Assembly (NCBI GenBank): GCA_023213395.1
Contig: CM041465.1
Span: 27,225,741 to 27,289,740 of the forward strand
Origin: Cycas panzhihuaensis
Lineage: Eukaryota; Cycadophyta
Direction of reading: 5' to 3'
DNA: 64,000 nucleotides
Made by a program: the position numbers and the translations under genes. The notes below the pieces were generated by a model, which was not told where the DNA came from, did not search any database, and was given only the letters and a program-made list of their open reading frames with translations. Shown here in pieces: positions 32,510 through 44,640 of this stretch. Position 1 is the stretch's first letter. Every line of letters starts with the position of its first letter.

Positions 32510-35083
32510 TGGACGCGCTGCTACAGGATAACTACCTAACTGATAGGTGTAAGAGAGGGTGAGTGGTGGAATGATGGAAGGTGAGACCTAAAAGGTGGGT
32601 AACTACCACGCAGAGCGCCCCGTGCACCGGAGCACAAGTTCGGGATCTGCAATGGAGTATGGCTACTATCGGGTGACCCTTCACCGCTTCGAGTAAGGGG
32701 TGAAGGTGCGTAGGGCAAACCTGAGTTGACCTGGGAATAGGACCCTCCCACCCTTGGGTGGCCAGAAGGGGGGAAGAGAAGGCCTAATGGAGACAGGCCA
32801 AGAGCAATCCTACACAACCTCCTGGATACACGAGTGATGCTGGAAGCAAGGCACTCGTGTGGTCAAAGGGCGAAGAGGAAAGGTAGGGGAGAGAAGGACT
32901 CCTACAATCGTCCCTACGAATGATAAAGATGCATGAAGCAAGATAAAAGAATCGCAAACAAGTACCAAACCAATTTTTCCCTTTTAATCCTTCAATGTAC
33001 TAATTACTACGAAAGAAATAAAAGGAAAAGAAAGGGTAGCGGAGGGGAACGAATGTGCACCTGGAGCGAAGGCGCATGAGATGAAGTAACCTTCCCGAGG
33101 GCGCCTAACCACTCCGCACGACGCATCGGATGCGAGGTATTGCGATGGACGAAGAGGGGCTTCCTTACCTTCCCTAAAAATCAAATGCAAAACCAAGAAA
33201 GAAAAGAAGCACCAACTAAGAAATGAAATAGCATGAGAACATAACGCATATGAAGGTGCTTACCGGTAGCTAGGCCCACGGGCGATGCGCTCCACGCTTC
33301 CCAAGTACTTACAAGCAATAGCGGTCTCTTTCTCTTCCCGACGGAAGAGCACTAACATGCAACACAAAAACTCTAACAATATATGGCTAAATAGCACAAA
33401 CGAGAATTTGAATATACATGCGTTAGTACTAATCCAACAATCAAAGTATCAAAAGAAAGTGACCAAAGTGAAAGTAAATGACTGGGTAAGCCTCGGAGTG
33501 GCCTACCTCCCGCAAGTGATGCCCAAACCTCCCCCCAAGAGCCACGAGGCAGCGAGGGGAAAGTCAAGAACAAGAGCTGGAAAATGGCAGCAAAAAGGGG
33601 CAAAGAAAGGCCCAAGGGAACCCACGGCGAACCAGGATGCTATGAGGAGCAAACCGGGTGACCCGGGGAAGAAAGGTGAAGCGAGGAACCAGCGGTTGGG
33701 ACTTATGTGTGATGCCCAAACCTGAGCAAAAGGTTCCAAATCAAGATCGCAACTTGGATGTCACTGGTTTGGGCAACCGAAGGGAGCCTTCAAACCCTTG
33801 TTTGCAAGCCAAGGGCAGCACGGGGCGAGAGGGAGGTTTTGGGGGGCTAAGAGCCGCCTAGGGAGCGTGGAAGGTGGTACGGAATCCACCCAGCCTCCTC
33901 TCCAAACCTATGCAACCCTCCACACCGCCTTTGGACAAAGAAACACAAGCAAGAAGCACAGTGGAGAGTGGTATAATTTCAAAAGGGAGGACAACCAACC
34001 CTCAAGCAACAAGTAAGAGCAAACGAGCTGAAGCATGAAAATCACAAGGAAAACAAGCATAAACAAGGAATACCTAGAGGGAAGAGGCAAGGGATTTGCC
34101 TCAGCCAAAGGGTAGCGGAGAGGGACTGATAAACCAGCCCAGATATGAAGTAGAGTAGGTTTAAGGCCCTGCTACGGAGGTGTGACGGGAAACACTTGCA
34201 CTTGGGGCGCTTATGGACTGCCTGGGTGAAGACCGGCTGGACACCACTTCAAAGGAGCCCTCTCCAAGGCGTTTGAGGAGTCGGGAGAATGTCTCACCAT
34301 GCCAAAGGAGAGTTGGGTCAGATGAAGAGGGCAGGTCCAGTTGATGCAGCAAACAGCAGAGAGAAGCAGAGCAGGAGAGTGTTTCCTTGAGAGTAATTCC
34401 AAAAGTGAGCCAAAAGATCCTTGAAAATGAGCAAAAAAGGGCTTAAGTACTCAAGCAAAACCCTAAAGCGTGCGATTAGGGCGCAGCTGGAAGAGGAATA
34501 AAGTGCGAGCCACGTGGCAGTTTCGCAATAAATGCGAAATTGCCACGACGGATTTTTAAAAACAACTCGAGATCGTCAGAGTCACGAATATTCGCAGCAT
34601 CATGATTCCGGCCAGCACAAAAATCTAGCGGTACGCGCCTAGGGCTGAAAATGGGGCCCACCAACCACCCAGTCAAAGGCACGACCGAAAAGGCTGACAT
34701 AACGCTAAAACACCTACTTGGAAGCAAACAAGCCAACAAAACGGGTCAAAGGAGCAAAAATAGGGCTCGAGTGGGGTGGCAAGTTGACCAAACGATGATG
34801 AGTCATCACACCAAGTGAGGTGGCGAAACCTAGTGGATCCCGGAGCGAGGAGGGCGGATGGAAGTAATACGGCCACTGTGGTGCCACACTCACCGGGGTG
34901 TGCCCCTGCTATAGTCGTCATAGGCTAAAATAAGTGTGGACGACCACAAGGTCGCCCACAAAGTCATACACATGCAGATACACCAGCAAACATCCAGTAA
35001 AAGAAAGCGATGAAAATGCAAGAGACATACCTGCACTTACCTGAGTCGGTGATTCCGTATCCATTCCCGGAAGCCGGGAAACA
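32510..35083 (-). repeat. Solo LTR related to the TR-GAG LTRs (2,574 bp)
   Basis: It starts TGGACGCGC and ends CCGGGAAACA, with a 5-bp TSD and no interior. It is CpG-rich amid AT-rich DNA. Near its left end CCGGAGCACAAGTTCGGGA and the CCACCCTTGGGTGGCC block parallel the TR-GAG LTR at 10998 and 11075. Near its right end GTCGTCATAGGCTAAA and CCATTCCCGGAAGCCGGGAA parallel 13226 and 20890. Length and both ends match, but the middle is diverged, so it is a sister subfamily. It is inserted in the same orientation as the TR-GAG element, hence minus. Unequal recombination between LTRs would leave this product. Confidence 0.88.
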
Positions 35084-35088
35084 ACGAC
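35084..35088. repeat. Target-site duplication of the solo LTR, right (ACGAC)
   Basis: Partner of 32505-32509. Confidence 0.75.
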
Positions 35089-37516
35089 GAAATATTTTGT
35101 ATTAAAAATCTTATTTTTTTCAAAGGTTTGATTTTAATTTAGTTGAATTTAAATTCAACTTCAAATTTAGTGTGTTTTAGGGCTTAAGCCCCCCTCTAAT
35201 CAACTAGCCCTTGGTCCCATGAGACCTCCACCTAACCACATTTTTTGGAAGATGTTAAAAAATATAAACTCCATTAAAATATTTTTGTTTTATCAAAAAA
35301 ATTATTTATTATTTGATAATCTTTGAGATTTAAGGCCCCCTTAGGGTTATAGCCACCAGTCCTGTGGCTTGTCATATGACCAACAACCCATTTTTAAAGG
35401 GGCTAAAACTTAATATCTTTATTTTTTATTTTTTATTTTTTACCTAAGGAGGACTATGTACGTTTTCAGCTATATCTTAGCATTGGGGAGCCATATTCTC
35501 AATCCACTAGACTCATTAGATTCTTGACTCAAAGCTCTACAACCTAGAGTCCTCATTTGCTTGATTTGAGCCATTTTTTATAGAGTTTGATTAGGTTAAA
35601 GTTGACCTTCATTTATTGCTCATATTTTATTAGCCATAAATAGGTCTTTTCACTATTTTATTAATAACTTGAGTTCTAAAGTTCTATTTTTTGAGCCGTT
35701 TAAACCGTTGGAAAGGATTTTCAGAGCTTTTCATAATAGAATAGGTTTCATCTCATTCTAACATTATTTTATATCCTTTTAGCATCATTTTTAGCTTTTA
35801 GAGTAGCATGATCCATATTACATTTAAAATCTATAAATAGGTATCTCTTACCATATTATTTTCTTTCTTTAACTTTTAGAATTGAATCTAAGTGATTCTT
35901 TTGAGCAATTTCTACTTATTTAAGAGGTTTCTTTAAGTATTTCATGATTATTAAAGGTCATTTACCTTCTTAAATGCTTCAAAAAGTGCACCTTATTTAT
36001 AAGTGAATCAACTAAATGAGTTTTCTTTCATTTCACTTACATTACATCTAAGATTATTTCTAAGTAATCTTACATACTTTGAGCTCATTATTTCATAAGT
36101 TAAATGAACTTTTATTTGCCTTAAGATCCCTCATACTTATTTAAATTGTATAAGTATATTATTGCATAGTTATTAGTTATCTTTTTGATCCTTTCAAGCT
36201 TTAAGGCTCCTTTTATTCAATGATATCATTGTAACTTTATATACATCATCTTTCATTATAAGGCCTCTATATGCATCTTTGATGAAAAGATTATAAGCTA
36301 TTTATATTCATCTTGCTGGAAAAAGATTATAAGTTTTATCTTCATTTAAAAATATTATTAGTTTTAGAGGTTGATCAACTATCTTGATTGAAAAGCATTT
36401 GAAGATTGAAAGGTTCATCTCCTTGATTGAAAGAGTATTTGATCATTTGAATATATCATCTCTTTGATTTACTTAGTTATAGCTTGTTATTGATTCATTG
36501 AAAGTGAATACATTCTCATTAAAAGTATATTAAAAGAAGTTTAAAGTTACTTTTTAAGGAGCTTCTTCATTTTGAAAGACAATATTTACATAAGAAAATC
36601 TTGATCTTATTTCATTGATAAGGTATCTTTACATTAAGGCATTTAATTAAAAAACATACATATATTTTTAGCTTTCCTTCTTTCCAAGCAAGTTGCTTTA
36701 TTGTTCAAGGAGAAGTTTTTAAAATTGAAAGAGAATAAACTACATACTTATATCCATATTGTTTCATTGAAAAGAAATGCTTAATCTTTGATTTCATTTC
36801 TTTTCATTTGAAATTATGTTTAGTCTTATTTATTTCAAGTTCATTTATTTCTTATTATCAAAAAGAATCTTTTATTATTTAAGAAAAACCACACCTAATA
36901 TTTATTGTTTTCATATTAAATAAGATAATCACCCAAATCAACCACCCATTTTTCTAGCCTTACAAGGGGAATAGTTAAGACCCCTAAAATTACCACCATA
37001 CATACACCTTTGCCCTACTCATATTGGATGAGGAATGTCACTGGCTATTAGGTTTATTAGGTGGCAGGTTGAGGTGTAGAACCTATCTATTCTAGAGTTC
37101 AGAGACTAAGACTAGACCTAGAGAGGGTGAGTGTCTTGGTTAGCAAAGCCATCACCGCTAGATCTATCGCTAGGTATAAGATCAACATAGGTGGACACAT
37201 AAATTAGAGGGGTCTTAACACCTTCTTAACAGCTCATGTATTGAGGTATATAGAGTCTAGAGCTCATATATTAGTTTATTGAGTCCATGGTTTACCACTT
37301 GTGGGTAGGCATCGGTATACATGATAGCAATCAAAGTTTTTCCTTAGAGACACTTAAACTTAGAGCCTAGAAACCTTTGTAGGGACTAGGAAACTCATTA
37401 AACACTTGGGAAAAATTTCAAATTTTTTTCTTGGGTCAAATTTTAAAACCTTATTTAGACATTATATCTTTAAGGGTATTCTTATCAAAAGATTCATCAT
37501 ACCTAGTTGAGACATT
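35089..37516 (+). other. Copia-2 leader, second part
   Basis: This 2.4-kb AT-rich stretch before the gag ATG has no recognisable coding. With 31222-32504 it gives a leader of about 3.7 kb, long for a copia element. It may hold an older unrecognised insertion, but I see no ends. Confidence 0.4.
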
Positions 37517-38500
37517 ATGGCATCTAACTTTGGTAATATGATTATCCCCAAATTTGATGGTTCTAATTTTCTAAATTGGAGTAGGAGGATGAGATCCATC
37601 CTCATTGCTAATGAAATATTGGATATTGTAGGAATATGGTACACTGAATTAGGGTAAAACCTAATAGATTTTGAGAAGCTAGCCTACAAAGCAAATGCTG
37701 AGAAAGATAATGAAGCACTTCTATTGATATTTTATGCACTTGAAGACCACATATTTCTAAGAGTCAATGAATCATTAACATTCAAAGAGGCTTGAGACAC
37801 TTTGCAGTTAATCTATGAAGGGGTTACCTCATCAAAATTATAGACCCTAAGAAGCAAATTTAAAAATCTTAAGATGATGCTAAATAAAATTATAATTGAT
37901 TTTATGACAAATGTGTAAAATATAATCAATTAAGTGAGATCACTTGGAGATAATTTGACTATACAAAGGGTATTTGAATGAATCTTAAAATGTGTTAGTG
38001 CTATTAAGATATTTGAAATGGTAGCTACTAGCATGGGTATATCAAAAGACTTGAGTGTATTGAAAACAAAGCAACTAAGTACCCTCTTAATGGTAGTAGA
38101 AGAACAATAAAATACTAATGAATATCTTGAATATGCTTTTGTTACTAAAGCAATAATATAATCTAATTCTTAAGCAAGTACCTCTAAGAGTAGGGATCAA
38201 TCCCCAAAAGGGAGAAACAAGAACCCTAGATAGGATGTGCATCAAGAAAGGTAGCCTAAATATCAAGCTCCACACCAAAGAGGACAAGGATCTAATCCAA
38301 GGAATGTTAGCCATGATAGGTACCAAATGTAAGAAAGAAATCATGGGATAAGCTAATGTTATCCAAATTATTAAGGGGACATACCACCTCAAAGGAACAA
38401 TCACACTTATATAAGTAATAAACAAAGTGAGACTTAAGTTTCATTCATGGAAAGAGGGAAACCCTCTCATATTGATAGGTCCTATCTTCATAGCAAGAGC
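37517..38500 (+). pseudogene. Copia-2 gag
   Basis: The ATG at 37517 starts MASNFGNMIIPKFDGSNFLN, followed by WSRRMRSILIANE, the usual copia Gag opening. The block ALEDHIFLRVNESLTFKEA and LRSKFKNLKM follow. The frame has stops where Gln or Trp is expected, for example a TGA in the EAWDTL-type block near 37795. A degraded knuckle region with an isolated Cys (SPYCTF) lies near 38525. Gag would package Copia-2 RNA. Confidence 0.82.
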
Positions 38501-39190
38501 CTAAGATTTAGAAGAAGAGACTCACCTTATTGTACATTTTGAAATTGTGTTAGCCATATATAAGACAAATACTTTGCTAAACATGGTCCACCAAATAAAG
38601 GAAGTGCTAATACTATTATAGAAGCAAGGGAAAATAATCATCTTTTTCTATCTAGTTTCATTGCCCATGAAGATGAAGATGATAGTTGTTGGTACATTGA
38701 TTTAGGTTGTTCCACTTATATGACACATAAAGAGTATCTATTTAGTACTTTGGATAGAACAAAAAAAGGATCAATTATGTTTGGTGATGATGCCTCCTAT
38801 GAGTCTATTAGAAGAGGCATTATCGTGTTACAAATAGAATCAAGAAACACTAGATACCTTAATGATGTACTTTATGTGCCAGCTCTTAAGAAGAACCTTC
38901 TATTTGTAGGACAGATGATGGGATAGAATTATAAGGTAATATTTGATAATGGAGAATTCACTATTAAAGACAAAAGAAGAAACAAGGTGATCATAGCCAA
39001 GGGAAAAATGACTAAGGATAGCCTTTTCAAACTACTCCTTACTCCTTTTGATACTTATACTTTGAAAGCATTAATAAAAATTGATATCGTCATGTGGCAT
39101 AAGAGATTTGCCACTTGAGTTACAAAAGTCTGGCATTAATAAAGAGGATGGATATGGTAGATGGGTTACCATATATTGATATGGATAAAA
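38501..39190 (+). pseudogene. Copia-2 protease and GAG-pre-integrase region
   Basis: The protease motif is CWYIDLGCSTYMTHKEY near 38690-38735. The catalytic DSG has become DLG (a C-to-T change in the Ser codon). LNDVLYVPALKKNLLFVGQM follows at about 38860-38925. A weak pre-integrase block (VMWHKRFAT) is near 39090, with frame changes. Confidence 0.8.
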
Positions 39191-39960
39191 GTATTTATGA
39201 AGGATGCCTTCTTGGAAAGTAACATAGGGAAAGTTTTCTAAACAACAACTATAGAGCCCATGGACCTCTCCAATTAGTCTACACAGACATTTGTGGTCTT
39301 ATGAATATTCCCTTATTAGTAGGAACTATATATTTCATTATATTCATTGATAATTTTATAAGGAAAACCTGGGTTTATTTTCTGAAATTTAAATTATATA
39401 CTTTTCAGTACTTTGTTGACTTCAAAACCTATATGGAAAGATAAAGTGGATATAAAATCCTCTCTATACGATTAGATAATGGGGGAGTGTTCATTTCAAA
39501 TGAATTCAAAGCCTATTATACTCATTATAGAATCAAGAGATAGCTTACAAATCCCTAAATCCCCTAGTAAAATGGTGTAGTAGAAATGAAGAACCACACT
39601 ATAGTTGAAATGGCTAGTTGTATGTTAAAAGATAAGAGATTAGGACATGAACTTTGGGATAAAGTAGTTCACACACTCATTTATCTAATCAATAGGTGTA
39701 TCATCAAGGCACTAGGGTGGAAAACTCTTGAAGAAGCTTGGACCAAATACAAGCCTAGTATCTATTATTTAAGAGTTTTTGGATGCTTAGCTTATATGAA
39801 CGTACCTGAATAAAGAAGATTCAATCTAGATGTATAATGATGCCTCAAAATCTTACAAGGTCTATGATCCTAAATCTCCAAAGGTCATGGTGAGTCGAGA
39901 TGTTAAATTTTAAGAAGATGACTATTACCACATTGATGATGCTCAAAATAAAGGGAATTG
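39191..39960 (+). pseudogene. Copia-2 integrase
   Basis: AHGPLQLVYTDICGLMNIP gives the first Asp (about 39280). LDNGGVFISNEF near 39475 gives the second. NGVVEMKNHTIVEMASCML near 39575 gives the Glu, so the DDE triad is still readable. The open stretch 39586-39813 holds LWDKVVHTLIYLINRCI, EEAWTKYKPS and LRVFGCLAYMNV. TAG/TAA stops break the core. Confidence 0.87.
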
Positions 39961-40219
39961 TATGATGATAAATCTTGATTCCACTAGGTCAAAATATGTG
40001 CCACTTAAGCATGAATCAAGATAAACAATTGATGTATCAAGTAAGGAGGGAACCTCTTCTTAACCTCCACCACAAAGACTACTAAAATGGGTTTAAAGAA
40101 ATCATGACATGGATAATATCTTGGATAATAATTACAATTGAAGATCTACTCATGCACATAATGTAAATTTTACCCTCATGAGTCAAGTTATGGAAACTCA
40201 TGAGCCTCAAACCTTTGAT

Positions 40220-41170
40220 GAGGCCAATACGCATGATTCTTGGAGAAAGACAATAGGAGAAGAATATAACTCCATTATTAAGGATGATACTTAAGAATTA
40301 GTTGACTTACCTCCCAATAAAAAGGTAATTGGTACCGAGTGGATTTATAAAACTAAGTTTTGATCTAATGGATCAATTAATAAATATAAAGCTAGATTGG
40401 TAGTCAAAGGCTATGCACAAAGAGAAGGTATTGATTATAGTGAGACATTTGCTTCTATTGCATGTATGGAAACCATACACATGATGATGAGCTTGGTAGC
40501 ACAAATGAGATGAAACATTTATTAAATAGACATCAAAATCACCTTTCTTAATAGCTACATTGAAGAGGATATTATGTCTCTCAACCCCTTAGTTTTAAAG
40601 TTAGAGGCAAAGAAGACAAAGTATATAAACTTAAAATGGCACTCTATGGTTTAAAGAAAGCACTTAGGGCTTAGTATTCCCACATTAACAAATACTTTAG
40701 AGATCAAGGTTTTGAAAGGTCTCAATCAAATCCAAACTTGTATATCAAAATCAAGGGAGATTGTATTTTAATTATAGGACTCTATGTAGATGACCTTGTC
40801 TACAATGGAAATGATCCCTACCTTTTTCAAACCTTTAAGGAAACCATGTGTAAAGAATTTAAGATGATAGATTTGGGATTAATGCATTACTTCCTATGTT
40901 TGGAAGTATGGTAGGACAAAAATGACATCTTCATTTCTCAAAGGAAATATACCTTGGGCTTACTACAAAAGTTCAAGATAATTAATTATAAACCTTTAGC
41001 AACTCTAACTAAAATTAGAATCAAATTATTTAAACTTAGTGATTTAACACCTAGTGATCCCACACGTTATAAACAATTAATTGGTAGTTTGATTTACTTA
41101 ACTTCTACTCAACTTGACATCATGCATTCAGTTAGTGTAGTATCTAGATTTATGTAAGATACTAAGATGA
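40220..41170 (+). pseudogene. Copia-2 reverse transcriptase
   Basis: Copia RT blocks appear in order: VIGTEWIYKTKF (about 40330), YKARLVVKGYAQREGIDYSE (about 40388), a degraded polymerase block around 40520-40680, and IIGLYVDDLVYNGND near 40775-40815 with YVDD intact. The end of the domain, LIGSLIYLTSTQLDIM, lies in the open stretch 40954-41157. Stops and at least two frame changes are present. Confidence 0.87.
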
Positions 41171-41504
41171 CTCACTTGTAGGTAATAAAAAAAATTCTAT
41201 AATATCTCAAAGGCATTACAAAATATGGGTTACATTATAAAGCTTTATCAAATTTTAGATTAACTAATTATACAGATTCAGATTGGGCAAGTGACATCGA
41301 CGACAAAAAATCTACTTTAGGTTACACTTTCAGTATGGTTTCAACAGCCATAACTTGGAGCACCAAGAAGTAAAATACCATTTCTCTATCTATAGCTGAC
41401 ATAGAATATAAAACATCAGTCTCTGGTGCATATGAAATAGTTTAGCTTTGATGACTTTTATAAGAATTTTAGATTAAATAGAAGGGACTAACTATTTCAG
41501 TTTT
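41171..41504 (+). pseudogene. Copia-2 RNase H, C-terminus deleted
   Basis: LHYKALSNFRLTNYTDSDWA (about 41235), KKSTLGYTFSM and STAITWSTKK are readable. A degraded GAYEIV-LL block and KGLTISVL follow, then the sequence jumps into the middle of the 3' LTR. The last part of pol and the polypurine tract are lost. Confidence 0.82.
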
Positions 41505-41644
41505 ATCACCTCCCTAAAACTATTTATACTATAGGGATACCTCCATGGTGTTTTTTAATATTGTTAATTATTTAGAAGTCGATATTAACTCAAATATAGG
41601 TTCTACTTTGTAATATATGGCCTACTATGCTCCTCACACCTTTA
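41505..41644 (+). repeat. Copia-2 3' LTR, truncated
   Basis: It matches 31069-31207 (ACTATTTATACTAT and ATATTAACT blocks). The first 185 bases or so are deleted. It ends CACCTTTA, a degenerate CA end. Confidence 0.8.
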
Positions 41645-42300
41645 GACACTTCTCAGGATCCCACTTCCCATATACAAGTGTTTGTACTCACTTCTATAGA
41701 TTCTATGCCATATGATTATGTCATGATGTGCTTGTTCCCTAAATCACTTCAAAGTGATGCCTTGAAGTGGTTTTACTGCCTTTCTTTAGCTTCCATCCTC
41801 TCGTTTTAATAATCAGTTATTTCTTTTATCAATTACTTTGATATAGTAAGACCCTTTTAATTAGGTATCAAATCCTTGTTATTCATCAAGTCGAACCATG
41901 ATGAGACCTCAAGAGACTTTGTTAGAAGGTTTCAAGACCAAGTATATGCCTATCACTTATGTCTTGATCCTAGCCTACTATTTGATCTATTTACTAATGC
42001 TTTGAGGCCCCATGTACACCTTGAAGTCCTAAAACTTGGTCCTCAAATGTATGAAGAAGTAGTTGATCAATTCTTAGCCTTAAAAACATTCGAGATTCAA
42101 GCACGCATTAAGAAGGTTGGGAAACCTGTGCCTTCTAAAGAAATAATTCAAAAGATAAAGGCTTTCCACCTTTATCCCACTTACGATCACTTGACTTTTT
42201 CTATCAGATTGTTAGAGCATGCAATCAATACTAAATTGTATGCTAATAGTCCTTATTAGAGGTAGCCTTCATAGGAGACTAAAGTTATTCATCTTACGAA
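41645..42300 (+). pseudogene. Tat-like gag, capsid part
   Basis: The frame restarts with DTSQDPTSHIQVFVLTSIDS. It continues LFPKSLQSDALKWFYCL, then after stops RDFVRRFQDQVYAYHLCLDP, LFTNALRPHVHLEVLKLGPQ and FLALKTFEIQARIKK (41876-42120). The second half matches the TR-GAG gag at 16760-16550 block for block. It ends with a Lys/Pro-rich tail. The two pieces, with 29608-30884, form one gag split by Copia-2. Confidence 0.85.
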
Positions 42301-43460
42301 AGGAAGGAAAAATAAGTTACTCCTCCACCTCCTCCTCCCTTTATAAAGATAAAATGGTGCTTATATAATCAAATAGATGCACATGATAAAAGTGAGTACT
42401 GTACCATTCAAATTATAATTTAAAGTACAAATGTTTATCTAAACCACTCCTCTAAGTCATCTAAAGAACAAATGGTCCATAAGGATCTATTACCTCAACA
42501 TAATGAGAAAGTGAAAAAGATGATAAAGATAAGGAAAAGCAAGTCCAAGATGATGAAGATGAACCTTTGAGCTTTAATTCATCAAAGAAGACTACCCCTC
42601 CTCCAAATCCTCTGACAGAAAGAACTAACAATCAAACTCGCCCACCTCCTAAAGGTGGTGATACTAAGAGAACTACAAACATGGTGGATACATCAAAGAG
42701 TGTAGGTCCATTTAAATCACTTGATGATTTTATGGTAAGGAATCCTAACTCTTTACCTTTAATAGCCCCATGTCCCATCAAGTTTAGGTCCACTCCCTCT
42801 AGTATAAAGAATGAATCTTTCTCTTTATTAGAAGAATTAAAGATAATTCTAACTAGTATATCAGTTATTGATTTGCTAAAGTGTTGCCTTGAGCAACATC
42901 AACTTTTATTTGATGCACTAGGAGTTCCTATGATAGTTTCTTCATCCACCTCTATGCTTTCTTTTGACCTAGCTACCTTGCCTAGTCATTCTGCTTATGT
43001 GTTGAATGATATACCCCCATTTTATATTAAGATTATAAAAGATAATATTAATATTAAGTGAGTTATTATTGATGAGGGATCATTTGTCAATGTAATCCCT
43101 CTTCATCTTATTAAGTATTTGGAGATCTTAGTTTTCAATCCATGAGAGTGGATTTTCCAAGGGTACGATAAGAATAAGAAGGTGCCCCTAGGTCAAGTCA
43201 CTCTTCCTCTCATGTTAGAAGAAACTAAAGTTCTTATTGAGCCTACTATTATCAACCTTGACTTAGAGTATAACATTCTTTTGGGTAGACCATGGATTAC
43301 CCAAATGTCAGCAATTTATTCCTCCATCTTTAGTGAACTTAGTTTCATCCATGAGGGACAATTAAAAATCATCAATAGAAAGCTAGAACCCATTAAATAG
43401 TCAATTCCTCTTATTAAGACTTTTTTAGAATTTGGTGAATTATCAAACTCTTTAGAGTAC
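42301..43460 (+). pseudogene. Tat-like protease region
   Basis: The open frame 42567-43061 starts Lys/Pro/Asn-rich. It includes a conserved pre-protease block (SFSLLEELKIILTSISVIDL) that corresponds to the TR-GAG block at 15740. The catalytic motif follows a TGA near 43060 as IIDEGSFVNVIPLHLIKYLE. It reads DEG rather than DGG/DTG. EYNILLGRPWITQM and SFIHEGQLKIINRK lie at 43265-43375. The protease would process Gag-Pol. Confidence 0.8.
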
Positions 43461-44640
43461 TTCTTTAAATAACTTGGTTTAGGTTAATACTTTGCCATCG
43501 AAGCTCCTTCTACTCATCCATAAGTAAAGGATGTGGTTTTGGTTGAGATTATTCCTTTGCTATTAGGTTCTTCATCTATTCTTGTTACTTTAGACTCAAC
43601 TAATCAATCTTCAACTTCTTCTTCTACTCTTAGTGAGGAAGTAACTCCTCATTCTATTACATCTTATAGAGGGCCACCTATGACCCAACTTATTGATACA
43701 AATGCTTCCCCTCTTATTCTCCCACACTTTTCATAGGTTTTGTGTTTGTCCTCAAGGGCAAATGCTTTGCCTCCTTCCATTACTGATCTTTCATTGAGTA
43801 CTTCTTCAACTTTAGTTACATATGATTCACGTAGTGATGCTTCTTCATCCTTCCTTTAGTCTTCTTTCTTTATGATGTAGTTAAATAGACATGAGCATAT
43901 GTTGTTGCATTAACATCTAGACTTAGAATCATAAGGTGAAGATATTGGTTTACTTGATACTAGTCAAAGTAACAAAAAAATCTCTACTAAAATACAAGAA
44001 GTTAATTCAATCTCCATTATTTCTTTTCCTTTTTATCCTCATGTAGATTCTTCCCAATCCTCTCTCACCCTGATGTCTTTATCCCATCATGAGCTTTATG
44101 AGTACCATAAAGAATTTAATCAAATTTTTACTTTGACTTGGGAGTTTGTTGATAGGCCTATTTTCTTTCCTCATGTTTCTTTAATCATTGAGTTTGATCC
44201 CACTAGTCTAAACTCTTTGGTTGATTCTCTTTCATATTTTAGGTTTCTTTCTTTATCTATAACTCCATTGAGAAATCTTCTCCTTGCCAATCTTTTTCAT
44301 TTAGACCATTTTAAGAATGTTGAGATGATTGTAGAGAATCTAGTAAGTTTATCTCCTAGTTTCCCTAATGGACATCATAAGTTAGGTTTCACAAAAGTAA
44401 TAGTTAATCATTCCTAACCTCAAGAGTCAATTTCTTTAATAGATCTTGCCCCTCCTCATTTTAAAGAGGGAAATGTGATGCTTATGGAGTAAACCATTGA
44501 TGTGGACTTAGAGATAGGATATACTCCTAGAATTATCAAGTTAAGAGCTAGTTATACTCCCCAAGAGATCACCTTATTTAAGGATCTCTTTTGAGAATTT
44601 CACTTGGTTTCTGTATGGGACTACAAAGATATGCATGGTC
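43461..44640 (+). pseudogene. Tat-like pol linker between protease and RT
   Basis: Partly open Ser/Thr/Pro-rich frames (43533-43736, 44073-44417) with no recognised domain. Position and residual openness suggest the long spacer often seen between protease and RT in Tat elements. Confidence 0.5.

Larger units (their letters stand above)
30885..41644 (+). mobile_element. Copia-2, Ty1-copia element inside the Tat-like gag
   Basis: It has a 5' LTR (30885-31207), an initiator-Met PBS, a long leader, gag, protease, integrase, RT and RNase H in copia order, and a truncated 3' LTR (about 41505-41644). Flanks GACTT (30880-30884) and GACAC (41645-41649) are probably a decayed 5-bp TSD, and the Tat-like gag frame rejoins across it. 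A 2,574-bp solo LTR sits in its leader. A deletion removed the end of pol, the polypurine tract and the start of the 3' LTR. Confidence 0.87.

Noticed and set aside
38087-38425. 112-codon minus-strand frame
   Set aside because: Opposite the Copia-2 gag and hydrophobic only by antisense composition.
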